A DNA stretch of 52,983 nt, from positions 1 to 52,983 of the forward strand of contig JAKLKU010000028.1 of NCBI GenBank assembly GCA_023150475.1. Direction: 5' to 3'. Every line of letters begins with the position of its first letter. The stretch's first letter is position 1. The notes under the pieces were generated by a model. That model ran no database searches and was not told the origin of the DNA. It worked only from the letters and a program-made list of their open reading frames with translations. This stretch comes from Planctomycetota bacterium (GTDB lineage: Bacteria; Planctomycetota; UBA1135; GCA-002686595). Positions 33,019-42,699 of this stretch are shown here, piece by piece. The position numbers and the translations under genes are program-made.

Positions 33019-34488
33019 GTGATGCACCCCCACTCTCGATCGGCCTTGGTGTCGCGTCCGTCCCGCTCGCCCCGTGCGCTCCGTCCAGTCCGTGCACTTC
33101 GGGCGCTCCGTGCACTTCGGGCGGCCTGGGCGCCGCGCGCACTCGCCAGACCGTTGCTGCTCGGCGCCGGCGCGTGGCTCGTCGCCTGCCTCTCGGCCGC
33201 GGGCTGTCAGCGCACCGACTCCGCCGGCTCGACGGTCGAACCGAGTGGCCTCAAACCGCGCGAGCGTTCGCGGGTGCTCGTCGAGGCCGTCACCGAGCGC
33301 GAGCTCGTCAAGGAGCTCGAGACGACGACCAAGATCGAATCGGAGTTCCAACACGAGATCGTTCCCCGCGCGAGCGGGCTCGTGACCGAGGTCCTCGTCG
33401 AAGAAGGCGACCGCGTCGTCGCGGGCCAAGTGCTCGCGCGGCTCGACGACCGCGAGTCGAAGATCGCCGTCGGCGAGGCCGAAGTGGCGCTCGCCGACGC
33501 GCGGGCCGCCGTGCCGAAGCTCGAACTCGCGATCAAGGAAGCGGAATCGCGCGCGACGAGCGCGCGGCGCACCGCCGAACAGGCCCAGCGCGACTTCGAG
33601 CGCAACGAGTCGATCGCCAAGGGCGAAGCGGACCGCCCCGGGCTGCTCTCCACGAAGGAGCTCGAGCAGAGCCGGCTGCAGCGCGACACGGCGCAAGCGG
33701 ACCACGAAACGGCGATGCTGACGCTCGCACGCTCGAGGGTCGAGCTCGAGACGGCGAAGAACGCCGTGCAGCGCGCCGAGTTGCAGCTCGAACAAGCGCG
33801 CCTCTTCCACTCCTACATGGAGATCGTCGCGCCGGCGGAAGGCGTGATCGCGCTGCGCGCGCTCAAGGTCGGCGACAGCGTCGCGGCGACCGCGTCGTTC
33901 TCCGCGCGCGCCGGCGTCGCGGGCTTCACGTTGGTCGACACCGGGAACCTGCGCGCCGTGTTCTACCGGCCGCAGCGCGAACTCGCGCTCTTCCGGTCGC
34001 GCCAAGGCCACAACGGCGAGGCGCCCGCCGCGGGCGAGCTCGAATTGCGCGCGGAAACCGAAGCGTTGCCCGGAGCGACGTTCACCGGCGTCATCGAACG
34101 CGTCTCGCCAACGATCGACGCGCAGTCCGGCGCGTTCCGGGTCACGGCGCGCATGCAAGTGACGGCGAGCAACGACCCGAAGGCCGAGCTCCTGCCCGGC
34201 ATGCTCGTGCGCCTGCGGATCGTGACCGAACGCCGGCCCAACGCGCTCGCCGTGCCGAAGCGCTCGGTGCTGCGCGAAGGCGAAGTCGCGCACGTCGTCG
34301 TCGTCCGCGACGGCCGCGCGCGCAAACTCGCCGTCGAAGAAGGCCTCTCCGACGACGAGTGGGTCGAAGTGCGGCCGCTCGGCGACGACACGCTCGCCGC
34401 GGGCGAACAAGTGGTCGTCGTCGGCAACCGCGACCTCGAGGACGGCGCGGAAGTCGAGATCGACACGTCGCGCAAGGCGGCGGAGTAG
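33019..34488 (+). CDS. RND efflux periplasmic adaptor (membrane fusion) lipoprotein
   Basis: A 489-residue HlyD/AcrA-type adaptor. A long Arg/Ala-rich start partly built from 18-base repeats leads to a hydrophobic stretch and lipobox (LSAAGC, Cys63). Next come the first biotinyl-lipoyl half ('IVPRASGLVTEVLVEEGDRV', 'GQVLARLDD'), a long helical hairpin (about 155-265), the second lipoyl half ('IVAPAEGVIALRALKVGDSV') and beta-barrel and membrane-proximal domains. It bridges inner-membrane pump and outer-membrane channel. The start is GTG 33019 or the ATG one codon later; a shorter protein beginning nearer the hydrophobic stretch is possible. It lies 39 bases ahead of the first RND gene. Confidence 0.9.
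   Translation: MMHPHSRSALVSRPSRSPRALRPVRALRALRALRAAWAPRALARPLLLGAGAWLVACLSAAGCQRTDSAGSTVEPSGLKPRERSRVLVEAVTERELVKELETTTKIESEFQHEIVPRASGLVTEVLVEEGDRVVAGQVLARLDDRESKIAVGEAEVALADARAAVPKLELAIKEAESRATSARRTAEQAQRDFERNESIAKGEADRPGLLSTKELEQSRLQRDTAQADHETAMLTLARSRVELETAKNAVQRAELQLEQARLFHSYMEIVAPAEGVIALRALKVGDSVAATASFSARAGVAGFTLVDTGNLRAVFYRPQRELALFRSRQGHNGEAPAAGELELRAETEALPGATFTGVIERVSPTIDAQSGAFRVTARMQVTASNDPKAELLPGMLVRLRIVTERRPNALAVPKRSVLREGEVAHVVVVRDGRARKLAVEEGLSDDEWVEVRPLGDDTLAAGEQVVVVGNRDLEDGAEVEIDTSRKAAE
33091..33126. repeat. Two 18-base direct repeats in the adaptor signal region
   Basis: CGTGCACTTCGGGCGCTC is followed directly by CGTGCACTTCGGGCGGCC; the 18 bases before them (33073-33090) look like a third, degraded copy. 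In frame they encode RALRAL-type peptides in the n-region of the lipoprotein signal. Confidence 0.65.
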
Positions 34489-34527
34489 GCCCGAGCGCTC
34501 CTGGCGACAGGCGCCGAAAGAGCTTCG

Positions 34528-37500
34528 ATGAGCTCGTCCAACCAAGCGGACTCCTCCACTTCGCCGAGCCACCCGTCCGCGACGGAACCGCCGTCGAGCT
34601 CGGGCGCGCGCGGTCTGATCGACGTCGTCGTCACGCGGCCGGTCGCGGTCACCATGTTCATGGTGTCGCTCGCCGTGTTCGGCTTCGTGTCGTTCGGCAA
34701 GCTGCCGATGGACCTCCTGCCGGAGATCAGCTACCCGACGCTGACCGTGCGCACGACGTTCCCCGGCGCGGCGCCCGAGGACGTCGAGGACCGCATCTCG
34801 GAGCGCATCCAGGAACAGCTCTCGACGTTGCCGAAGCTCGTGCGCTTGGTGTCGATCAGCCGCGCGGAGACGAGCGACATCGTGCTCGACTTCGACTGGG
34901 GCACGAACATGACGTTCGCGGTCCAGGACGTGCGCGACAAGCTCGACGGCGTGTTCCTGCCGCAAGGCGCGGAACGGCCGCTGATCCTGCGCTACGACCC
35001 GAACCGCGATCCGATCCTGCGCATCGGGCTCTCGACGTCGCGGGAGCTCGATCCGGATCGCGCGCTGATGCAGCTCCGTTGGATCGCGGAGAACCGCGTC
35101 AAGCGCGAGCTCGAGTCGATCGCCGGGGTCGCGGCGGTCCAAGTGCGCGGTGGCCTCGAAGAGGAGATCCGCGTCCGCGTCGACCCGTTCAAGATGGCGG
35201 CGCAGAACCTCGACCCGCAGGCGCTCGCGCAGCGCCTCGCCGCCGAGAACATCAACGCGAGCGGTGGTTCGGTCCGCGAAGGCTCGACCGAGTACCTCGT
35301 CCGCACGCTGAACGAGTTCCAGGACATCGCCGAGATCGAGAACCTCGCGATCGTGCGCCGCGGCGACGCGGTGATCCGCGTGCGCGACGTCGCGACGGTC
35401 GAACGGACGCACGCCGAGCGCGAAGTGATCTCGCGCCTCTCCGGCAAGGAGATGGTCGAAGTCGCGATCTACCGCGAAGCCGGCGCGAACATCGTCGAGC
35501 TCGCCGACGCCGTGAAGAAGAAGGTCTTCGGCGACGAGGATCAGCAGCGCGTCGCGAAGGAGGTCGAGAAGCGCGGCAAGAACCCGACGCTGAACTTCGA
35601 CGAGCGCGAGAAGACCGCGTTCCTCGCCCACCGTTATCGCGACGACGCCCACTTCGACGTGTTGTCGGACCAGTCGACGTTCATCCGTTCGTCGATCGAC
35701 GGGGTCAAGGAAGCGGGCTGGGTCGGCGGCGTGCTCGCGATCGCGATCATCTGGCTCGCGCTGCGCCGGCTCGCGCCGACGCTGATCATCGGCGTGTCGT
35801 TGCCGCTCTCGGTGATCGTCACGTTCGCGCCGATGTACCTCTGGGACGTGTCGCTCAACATCATGTCGCTCGGCGGCCTCGCGCTCGGCGTCGGCATGGT
35901 CGTCGACAACGCGATCGTCGTGCTCGAGTCGATCACCCGTTGTCGCGACGAGGGCGACCCACTCGGGCGCGCGGCGGTCCGTGGCACGCGCGAGGTCTTC
36001 GGCGCGATCACCGCGTCGACGCTGACGTCGATCTGCGTCTTCGCGCCGATCGTGTTCGTCCACGGCATCGCGGGCCGCATTTTCGGCGACCAGGCGACCA
36101 CGGTCGTCGTCTCGCTGTCGGCGTCGCTCTTGGTCGCCGCGATCTTCATCCCGATGCTCGCCGCGCGGCGGTTCCTCGCCGGCGGGGCCTCGTGGTCCGC
36201 GCAGGATGGCGGAGTGCCCAATGTGCCGCCCACCGTTCCGTGGTACGCGCACGTCCGCGAAGGAACGGCCGCCGGGGCCTATCGCTCGGGAGTCGCGTTG
36301 CCGCTCGCGACGTTCGCGGGCGGCGCGCGCGTGGTCGCCGTGTTCCTGTGGGCGCTCTACTGGCTCTTCCGCGTCCTGACGTGGCCGTTCGGTTGGCTGC
36401 ACGATCGCATGTGGCACGCGATCGAGCGCGCGTATCCGCGGTTCCTGCGCGGCGCGCTCGCGGCGCCGTGGCTCGTCGTGCTCGCGGTCCTCGGCCTCGC
36501 CGCGTTCTCCGTGCAACGCGCGTCGACGCTCGGCATCGAGCTCTTGCCCGAGATCCACCAAGGCGAGTTCACGATCCACGTCGGCCTCGCGGTCGGCAGT
36601 CCGCTCGAGAACACCGACGGCGTGCTCGCGCGGCTCGAAACGGGCGTGCGCGCGCTCGACGGCGTCGCGCTGACCGCGCTGACCGTCGGCGTCGAGAAGG
36701 ACACGCTGACGCGCGAGATCGAAGGCAAACACACCGCGCGGCTCACCGTGCGCATGAAGCCCGACGCGTTCACGCCGCAGACGGAGGAAGCCTTGCTCGC
36801 GCGCGTGCGTGAGCTCGTCGGCGCCGATCCCGCGGTGCGTTCGCTCGAAGTCTCGCGGCCGACGCCGTTCGCACTCGAGGCGCCGGTGCAGATCGAAGTG
36901 CTCGGCCACGACCTTTCGAAGCTCCAGCGCGTCGCGGCCGACGTCGTCGCGTCCTTGGCGGGGATCGAGGGCCTCGCCGACGTGCGTTCGAGCGTGAGGC
37001 CGGGCCACCCCGAGGCGCTCGTGGTCTTCGACCGCGACAAGACGCTCGAATACGGGCTCGACCTCCAGCAAGTGTCCAACTTGGTGCGCGACCAAGTGCT
37101 CGGCAACGTCTCGACGCGCTTCAACGAAGGCGACGATCGCATCGACGTGCGTGTGATGGGCGACGAGATCATGCTCGGCAACGTCGAGCGCGTGCTCGAG
37201 CTCGTCGTCAACCCTGCGAGCGCGACGCCGGTCCCGTTGCACGCCGTCGCGAAGGTCGTGCGCGCCGACGGCCCGGCGGAGATCCGCCGCATCGGCAACA
37301 CGCGCGCCGTGGTCGTCAGTGCCGCGACCACCGGCTTGGATCTCGGCGGCGTCAACCGACGCATCGAGAACGCTCTGTCGAAGGTCGAAGTGCCGAACGA
37401 CGTCGTCGTGCAACTCGGCGGCAAGAAGCGCGAGCTCGACGACGCGCGCTCCAACATGATCTTCGCGCTCGCGCTGGCCATGTTCCTCGTCTACGTGGTG

Positions 37501-37989
37501 ATGGCGGTGCAGTTCGAGTCGATCGTGCAGCCGCTGATCATCCTGGTGTCGGTGCCGCTCGCCGCGGTCGGCGTGATCTTCACGCTCGACGTGCTCGGCC
37601 TGCCGCTCTCGGTCGTCGTGTTCCTCGGCCTGATCCTGCTCGCGGGCATCGTCGTCAACAACGCGATCGTGTTGCTCGACCGCGTCAACCAGCAGCGCGC
37701 GCGCGGCGTGTCGGTGTACGACGCGCTCGTCGAAGCGGGCCAGACGCGTCTGCGCCCGATCTACATGACGGCGATGACCACCGTCGTCGGCCTCTTGCCG
37801 ATGACGGGTTGGCTGAGCTGGATCCCCGGGCTCTCGAGCCTGGGCGCCGGCGAAGGCGCGGAGCTCAACCGACCGCTCTCGATCACCGTCATCTCCGGTC
37901 TCTCGGTGTCGACGCTGCTCACGCTCGTCGTGATCCCGGTCGTCTACCACTTGGTCTATCGCCGCGCTCGCGCGGAGGTCGCCGCATGA
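34528..37989 (+). CDS. RND efflux permease, first of a pair
   Basis: A 1153-residue inner-membrane proton-driven exporter of the AcrB type. A Ser-rich leader precedes TM1 ('RPVAVTMFMVSLAVFGFVSF'); the two large periplasmic loops and helix bundles are recognisable ('LGGLALGVGMVVDNAIVVLE' in TM4; 'VPLAAVGVIFTLDVLGLPLS' and 'GIVVNNAIVLLDRVNQ' in the second half). In TM4 the AcrB pair of aspartates is D-N, as in many AcrB-like pumps outside the Enterobacteria. About 60 extra residues near 36180-36440 include an additional hydrophobic segment. Substrate cannot be predicted. Its TGA overlaps the next ATG (ATGA). Confidence 0.92.
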   Translation: MSSSNQADSSTSPSHPSATEPPSSSGARGLIDVVVTRPVAVTMFMVSLAVFGFVSFGKLPMDLLPEISYPTLTVRTTFPGAAPEDVEDRISERIQEQLSTLPKLVRLVSISRAETSDIVLDFDWGTNMTFAVQDVRDKLDGVFLPQGAERPLILRYDPNRDPILRIGLSTSRELDPDRALMQLRWIAENRVKRELESIAGVAAVQVRGGLEEEIRVRVDPFKMAAQNLDPQALAQRLAAENINASGGSVREGSTEYLVRTLNEFQDIAEIENLAIVRRGDAVIRVRDVATVERTHAEREVISRLSGKEMVEVAIYREAGANIVELADAVKKKVFGDEDQQRVAKEVEKRGKNPTLNFDEREKTAFLAHRYRDDAHFDVLSDQSTFIRSSIDGVKEAGWVGGVLAIAIIWLALRRLAPTLIIGVSLPLSVIVTFAPMYLWDVSLNIMSLGGLALGVGMVVDNAIVVLESITRCRDEGDPLGRAAVRGTREVFGAITASTLTSICVFAPIVFVHGIAGRIFGDQATTVVVSLSASLLVAAIFIPMLAARRFLAGGASWSAQDGGVPNVPPTVPWYAHVREGTAAGAYRSGVALPLATFAGGARVVAVFLWALYWLFRVLTWPFGWLHDRMWHAIERAYPRFLRGALAAPWLVVLAVLGLAAFSVQRASTLGIELLPEIHQGEFTIHVGLAVGSPLENTDGVLARLETGVRALDGVALTALTVGVEKDTLTREIEGKHTARLTVRMKPDAFTPQTEEALLARVRELVGADPAVRSLEVSRPTPFALEAPVQIEVLGHDLSKLQRVAADVVASLAGIEGLADVRSSVRPGHPEALVVFDRDKTLEYGLDLQQVSNLVRDQVLGNVSTRFNEGDDRIDVRVMGDEIMLGNVERVLELVVNPASATPVPLHAVAKVVRADGPAEIRRIGNTRAVVVSAATTGLDLGGVNRRIENALSKVEVPNDVVVQLGGKKRELDDARSNMIFALALAMFLVYVVMAVQFESIVQPLIILVSVPLAAVGVIFTLDVLGLPLSVVVFLGLILLAGIVVNNAIVLLDRVNQQRARGVSVYDALVEAGQTRLRPIYMTAMTTVVGLLPMTGWLSWIPGLSSLGAGEGAELNRPLSITVISGLSVSTLLTLVVIPVVYHLVYRRARAEVAA

Positions 37990-40900
37990 GTTCCACGACC
38001 GACGCCCGTCTCGCCCGTGGTTTCTTCGGCGCGCTCGTGCGCCGCCCGGTGACGCTGCTCGTGCTCTTCGCGTCGATGGTGGTGATCGGACTGATCTCCT
38101 ACCAACGCATCCCGGTGCAGATGATGCCCGACGGCTTCACCGAGCCCGGGCTCTGGATCACCGCGGCGAACCCCGGCGCGAGCGCGAAGGAGAACGAAGA
38201 GAAAGTCGCGCGCATCCTCGAAGAGGAGCTCCGCACGCTCGCCGGCGTCGAGCGCATGGAGAGCGACTCGCGCGACGACTTCGTCAGTCTGCAGATCGAG
38301 TTCAACGCCGAGCTCTCGATGGACCTCCTGAAGGCGGAGGTCCGCGACCGGCTCGAGCGCGCGCGCGCGAAACTCCCGAGCACGGTGCGCGAGATCCAGC
38401 TCTTCTCGTGGAGCCAGTCCGACTTGCCGGTGATGTTCTTCGCGATCCTCCACCCCGGGGATTCCGCGGAGACCGACGCGCTGATCGACAACGTGATCCA
38501 GCGCAAGCTCGAGGCGGTCGACGGCGTCGCCCAGCTCGAGATCTGGGGCGTGCTCGACGACTCGATCCGCATCCTGCTCGACGAGGACCGCGTGCGCGCG
38601 GCGAACCTCGACCTCGGGAACTTGATCGAGCGTCTGTCCTCCGACAACTTCGCCTTGCCGCTCGGCGAAGTCACCGACGGCGGTCGGCGCGTGCTGCTGC
38701 GCTCCGACATGCGCTTCAAGTCGCGCGAGGAGATCGAGCGCTACCCGATCGGCAAGGGGCTCGCGATCCGCGACGTCGGCCGCGTGATCGACGCGAAGAG
38801 CGTGCGCAACCGGCTCTTCCGCATCGACGGGAGCTACTCCTACTACGGCGAGATCCGCAAGGACAGCCAAGCGAACGCCGTCGCGACGTGCGAACGGCTG
38901 CGCGCGGCGTTCACCGAACTCGAAGCCGATCCGCGGCTCGCGGGCAAGTTCCGTTTCCTGCCGCTCTTCGACCAAGGCGAGTTCATCCAGTCGTCGATCG
39001 CACAGCTCGTCGAAGCGGCGTACTACGGCGGCCTCTTCTCGGTGATCGTGCTGTTCGTGTTCTTGAAGCGCGTGCGGATGACGATCGCCGTGGCGCTCGC
39101 GATCCCGATCTCGGTGCTCTTCGCGATCGCGTGGCAGTTCCTCGGCGGCGGCACGTTCAACGTGCTGACGATGACCGGCATCACGCTCGCGCTCGGGATG
39201 CTCGTCGACAACGCGATCGTCGTGATCGAGAACATCGTGCGCTGGAAGCAGCTCGGCCATTCCGACCACGACGCCGCGGCTGGCGGCACGCGCGAGGTCG
39301 GTCTCGCCGTGTTGCTCTCGACGCTGACGACCGTCGTCGTCTTCATGCCGCTGATCTTCATGACGAGCCAACCGCAGCTCGCGCTGATCTTCGGCGAGAT
39401 CGGTCTGCCGCTCTGCACGTCGCTGCTCTTCTCGTTGCTCGTCGCGCTGATCTTCCTGCCGGTGGTCGCCGCGCGCATCCTCGGCCCGCGCGCGCCAGCG
39501 GTGCAGCGCAGCGCGGATCGGCTGCGTTTCGTCGGCGAGGTGCCGGCGCGCGCGGCGTACGTTCTGACCGACGCCATCGGCGCGACCTTCGCGTGGGGCG
39601 TCCGAGGTCTCTACTGGCTCGTGCGCTGCGCACTCGCGGTGCTCGCGCCCGCGCGCTGGCTGCTCGCGGCGGCGGTCGCAGGCCTGGCGGCCTGGCGACT
39701 CGTCGAGGCTTGGCCGGCGCTCGCCACGGCGCAGCGACTCGGAGCGGCGACGGGCGGCGGTTCGAACCTCGTCGCGATCCAGACCGCGGCGGCGGTCGCA
39801 TTCGCGGCGACGGCGATCACGATCCTGCTCGTCGGCGTGCCGCGCTGGCGCAGGCGCCCGAGGCTCGCGCCAGAGCGAGTGCGCGTGGTCGGCGAGCGAT
39901 CGGGCTCGTTCCTGGACCTCTTCGTCCTCTCGAACCACAAGTTGGTCGAGTGGACGCTCGAACACCGCAAGACCGCCGTCGCGCTCTCGGCGCTCGCATT
40001 CGCTTCGATCGTCATCCCGAAGTCGAAAATGTCGGTCGCGGCGTTCGGCGAAGACGAAGACAACTCGCGTCTGAGCCTGAACATCGACCTCGAGGACAAC
40101 TTCAGTCTCGCCGAGGCCGAGGACGAGCTCATCGCGTACGAGCACTTCTTCGAAGCGAAGAAGGCGGAGTACGGCTACGAGCACCTCGCGAACCGCTTCG
40201 ACCGCCGCAGCGCCCGCTTCACGCTCTACTGGGAAAGTTCGGTGCCGCCGGAGCAGATGGAATCCCTGCGCCGGCGCGTGCTGGACGAAGTGCCGAAGTT
40301 CGCCGGCCACAAGGTGCGCATGCGCGGCGACGACGGCGCGCAGAGCAAGAACAAGAACCAAGTCGTGTTCCGGTTGAAGGGCCCCGACGCGGACGAGCTC
40401 GAAGACCTCGGCACGCGCGCGATCGCCGTGCTCGAACGCGTGCCGGGCATCCACAGCGTCGGCACCGAACGCGAGGAAGCGACGCGCGAAGTCCGCGTGC
40501 GGTTCGACTCCGACCTGACCCAAGGCTTCGACTTGACGCCGAACACGGCGTTCCAGTCGATCGCGTGGGCCCTGCGCGGTTGGCAACTGCCGCGCTTCCA
40601 GGAGCCCGGCCGCGAAGTGCCGCTGATCATCGAGTACGACGACGCCGAAGTCGAAGGCCTGTCGACGTTGCAGGACATGGAGGTCTTCTCGCAGGCCTCC
40701 GCGATCCCGCTGTCGTCGATCAGTTCGCTCGAGTTCGCCAAGGCGAGTCCGACGATCGAACGCGTCGACGGCGAGATCACGTACACGATCCTCGCGCGCG
40801 TCGACGACCCGCTCGACCAAGAGCGTCTCTCGCGCGCAGGCTACGCGGCGCTGCGGACCGAGCTCGATTTGCCGCGCGGCTTCTCGCTCGCGGAGCACGA

Positions 40901-41525
40901 CTCGGTCGGCGCACGAGCGGAAGAGGAGATGGCCGAGCTTCGAAGCGCGTTCTTGCTCTCGCTCGTGCTCGTGTTCCTCTTGATGGGCGTGCTCTTCGAG
41001 TCGGCGCTGCTGCCGATCTCGGTGATGTTCACGATTCCGTTCGCCGTCGTCGGCGCCTACTGGGCGCTCTTCGTCACCGGCATCACGATGGATTCGGTCG
41101 GCTGGATCGGGATCATCGTGCTCGTCGGCGTCGTCGTGAACAACGGCATCGTGCTGGTCGACCGCATCCACCAACTGCGCGGAGAAGGCTGGGAGCGCTC
41201 GAAAGCGGTGCTCGAAGGTTGCTCGAACCGCGTGCGGCCCGTGTTGATGACGGCGTTGACGACCGTGTTCGGCCTGGTGCCGACGATCGTCAGCGCTCCG
41301 CCGTCGCAAGGGATCGACTACCGCGCGCTCGCGACGTGCGTCGCGGGCGGACTGACGATCTCGACCTTCTTCACGCTGTGGGTCGTGCCGCTCGCCTACA
41401 CGTACGTCGACGACCTGTCGATCGCGCTGCGGCGGCGGACGAGCTGGGCGTTCTCCGTGTGGGGCGGCCGCCGCGACCGACGTGCGGACGCCGCCGAGGC
41501 GACCGCACCGCTCGCGGAGAGCTGA
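37986..41525 (+). CDS. RND efflux permease, second of a pair
   Basis: An 1179-residue paralogue of the preceding pump, starting at the ATG that overlaps its stop. It has TM1 ('RPVTLLVLFASMVVIGLISY'), TM4 with 'GITLALGMLVDNAIVVIENI', and the second-half 'FTIPFAVVGAYWALFVTGIT' and 'GVVVNNGIVLVDRIHQ'. About 120 additional residues after TM6 (39500-39900) hold extra hydrophobic segments absent from AcrB. Two different permeases sharing one adaptor recall heterotrimeric MdtBC-type pumps, which is how I would read this operon. No TolC-like outer-membrane gene is present in the window. Confidence 0.92.
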   Translation: MSSTTDARLARGFFGALVRRPVTLLVLFASMVVIGLISYQRIPVQMMPDGFTEPGLWITAANPGASAKENEEKVARILEEELRTLAGVERMESDSRDDFVSLQIEFNAELSMDLLKAEVRDRLERARAKLPSTVREIQLFSWSQSDLPVMFFAILHPGDSAETDALIDNVIQRKLEAVDGVAQLEIWGVLDDSIRILLDEDRVRAANLDLGNLIERLSSDNFALPLGEVTDGGRRVLLRSDMRFKSREEIERYPIGKGLAIRDVGRVIDAKSVRNRLFRIDGSYSYYGEIRKDSQANAVATCERLRAAFTELEADPRLAGKFRFLPLFDQGEFIQSSIAQLVEAAYYGGLFSVIVLFVFLKRVRMTIAVALAIPISVLFAIAWQFLGGGTFNVLTMTGITLALGMLVDNAIVVIENIVRWKQLGHSDHDAAAGGTREVGLAVLLSTLTTVVVFMPLIFMTSQPQLALIFGEIGLPLCTSLLFSLLVALIFLPVVAARILGPRAPAVQRSADRLRFVGEVPARAAYVLTDAIGATFAWGVRGLYWLVRCALAVLAPARWLLAAAVAGLAAWRLVEAWPALATAQRLGAATGGGSNLVAIQTAAAVAFAATAITILLVGVPRWRRRPRLAPERVRVVGERSGSFLDLFVLSNHKLVEWTLEHRKTAVALSALAFASIVIPKSKMSVAAFGEDEDNSRLSLNIDLEDNFSLAEAEDELIAYEHFFEAKKAEYGYEHLANRFDRRSARFTLYWESSVPPEQMESLRRRVLDEVPKFAGHKVRMRGDDGAQSKNKNQVVFRLKGPDADELEDLGTRAIAVLERVPGIHSVGTEREEATREVRVRFDSDLTQGFDLTPNTAFQSIAWALRGWQLPRFQEPGREVPLIIEYDDAEVEGLSTLQDMEVFSQASAIPLSSISSLEFAKASPTIERVDGEITYTILARVDDPLDQERLSRAGYAALRTELDLPRGFSLAEHDSVGARAEEEMAELRSAFLLSLVLVFLLMGVLFESALLPISVMFTIPFAVVGAYWALFVTGITMDSVGWIGIIVLVGVVVNNGIVLVDRIHQLRGEGWERSKAVLEGCSNRVRPVLMTALTTVFGLVPTIVSAPPSQGIDYRALATCVAGGLTISTFFTLWVVPLAYTYVDDLSIALRRRTSWAFSVWGGRRDRRADAAEATAPLAES

Positions 41526-41550
41526 ACCCCGCGTGCCCTGCGGCGCCGCT

Positions 41551-41605
41551 CGGCTCGGCCCGGCTCGGCTCGGCCCGGCTCGGCTCGGCTCGGCCCGGCG
41601 CGGCC
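41551..41605. repeat. Eleven 5-base units (CGGCT/CGGCC) between RND and ribH genes
   Basis: An almost uninterrupted run of CGGCT and CGGCC pentamers in the 183-base spacer 41526-41708. It is typical of slippage in a non-coding spacer. No open frame through it resembles a protein. Confidence 0.8.
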
Positions 41606-41708
41606 CGCACGGATGCACCGGATCTCAGGCCGCGTTATGCTCTGCGGCCCTTTCGCCGCCCAGGCTCCTTCGCAACTGCGCCCTGCTCTCGATCGGATCC
41701 CGTCCACG

Positions 41709-42260
41709 ATGGCCCGCGACGCTCACGAATCCTCCACTGCGCTCCGCCTCGAACGCGGGACCCGGATCGCCGCGGTCGTGTCGAACTACCATCGCGAGCT
41801 CACCGACGCGATGCTCGCGTCCGCGCGCCGCGAGCTGCTCGCCTCCGGTCTCGCCGAATCGGACTGGCTCGTGATCGAAGCGCCCGGCGCGTTCGAGCTG
41901 CCGGTGCTGGCGCGCCGGCTCGCGTTGCGCGACGACGTCGACGCGGTGCTGTGTTTCGGCGTGATCCTGAAAGGCGAGACGCGCCACGACGAGTTCATCG
42001 CGCACGCCGTCGCGTACGGACTGCAGGACGTCGCACTGTCGACCGGCCGCCCGGTGCTGTTCGGCGTGTTGACGTGCGAGACCCTCGAGCAGGCGCGCTC
42101 GCGGGCTCTGCCGCCCGATCTAGGCGGCAAGCAGGACAAGGGCCGCGAGGTCGCGCGCGCCGCGGTCTCGGTGCTCCTCGGCCTCGATCGCGCGGAACGG
42201 GTCGGCAAACCCGAACCCGGCATCGGCTTCGGTGCGCGTGCACCGGAGGCGCAGCGGTGA
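41709..42260 (+). CDS. ribH: 6,7-dimethyl-8-ribityllumazine synthase
   Basis: A 183-residue enzyme of riboflavin biosynthesis that condenses 5-amino-6-ribitylaminouracil with dihydroxybutanone phosphate. Marks: 'IAAVVSNYHRELTDAML', 'VIEAPGAFELPVLARRLA', 'CFGVILKGETRHDEFIA' (catalytic His in GETRH) and 'PVLFGVLTCETLEQA'. The ATG at 41709 gives the family's length; an in-frame ATG at 41613 would lie upstream of a TATGCT box (41636-41641) and add unlikely sequence. A 25-residue polar C-terminal tail is extra. Its stop overlaps the nusB GTG. Confidence 0.93.
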   Translation: MARDAHESSTALRLERGTRIAAVVSNYHRELTDAMLASARRELLASGLAESDWLVIEAPGAFELPVLARRLALRDDVDAVLCFGVILKGETRHDEFIAHAVAYGLQDVALSTGRPVLFGVLTCETLEQARSRALPPDLGGKQDKGREVARAAVSVLLGLDRAERVGKPEPGIGFGARAPEAQR

Positions 42261-42697
42261 AGAAGCGCACCCGCGGCCGGGAGCTCGCGCTCCAATTGCT
42301 CTATCAGATCGACCTGCGCGGCGAGGAGGTCCTCGCGGAGCTCGACGAGTTCCTGCGCGACGAGGAACCCGACCGCGAAGCGCGCGAGTTCGCGAAGAAG
42401 ATCCTGACCGGCGTCGCCGAATGCCGCGCCGAACTCGACCAGACGATCCAAGCGGTCGCGCAGAACTGGGACATCGCGCGCATGGCGGTGATCGACCGCA
42501 ACGTGCTGCGGCTCGCGAGTTGGGAGCTCCTCCACTGCCGGGACATCCCGCCGAAGGTCGCGATCAACGAAGCGATCGAACTCGGCAAACGCTACTCGAC
42601 GCAGAACTCCGGCGCGTTCATCAACGGCATCCTCGACAAGATCAAGACGCGCCACGTCAAGGACGCCGCGGCGCGCGGCGAGCCCGCGGAGAGCTGA
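42257..42697 (+). CDS. nusB: Transcription antitermination factor NusB
   Basis: A 146-residue all-helical RNA-binding protein that, with S10 (NusE), binds boxA in rRNA leaders. It begins 'KKRTRGRELALQLLYQIDLR' and contains 'WDIARMAVIDRNVLRLASWE' and 'PPKVAINEAIELGKRYSTQN', the most conserved parts. The GTG start overlaps the ribH stop (GTGA). ribH-nusB linkage is common across bacteria, which supports both calls. ftsY follows after 2 bases. Confidence 0.95.
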   Translation: MKKRTRGRELALQLLYQIDLRGEEVLAELDEFLRDEEPDREAREFAKKILTGVAECRAELDQTIQAVAQNWDIARMAVIDRNVLRLASWELLHCRDIPPKVAINEAIELGKRYSTQNSGAFINGILDKIKTRHVKDAAARGEPAES

Positions 42698-42699
42698 CG

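Noticed and set aside
31663..37950. A 2095-codon minus-strand open frame running from moeA across the adaptor and first RND gene
   Set aside because: Only the moeA part (to 32892) resembles a protein. The rest is Arg/Asp/Glu/His-rich and lies opposite well-recognised plus-strand genes; such long mirror frames arise because GC-rich third positions remove stop codons.
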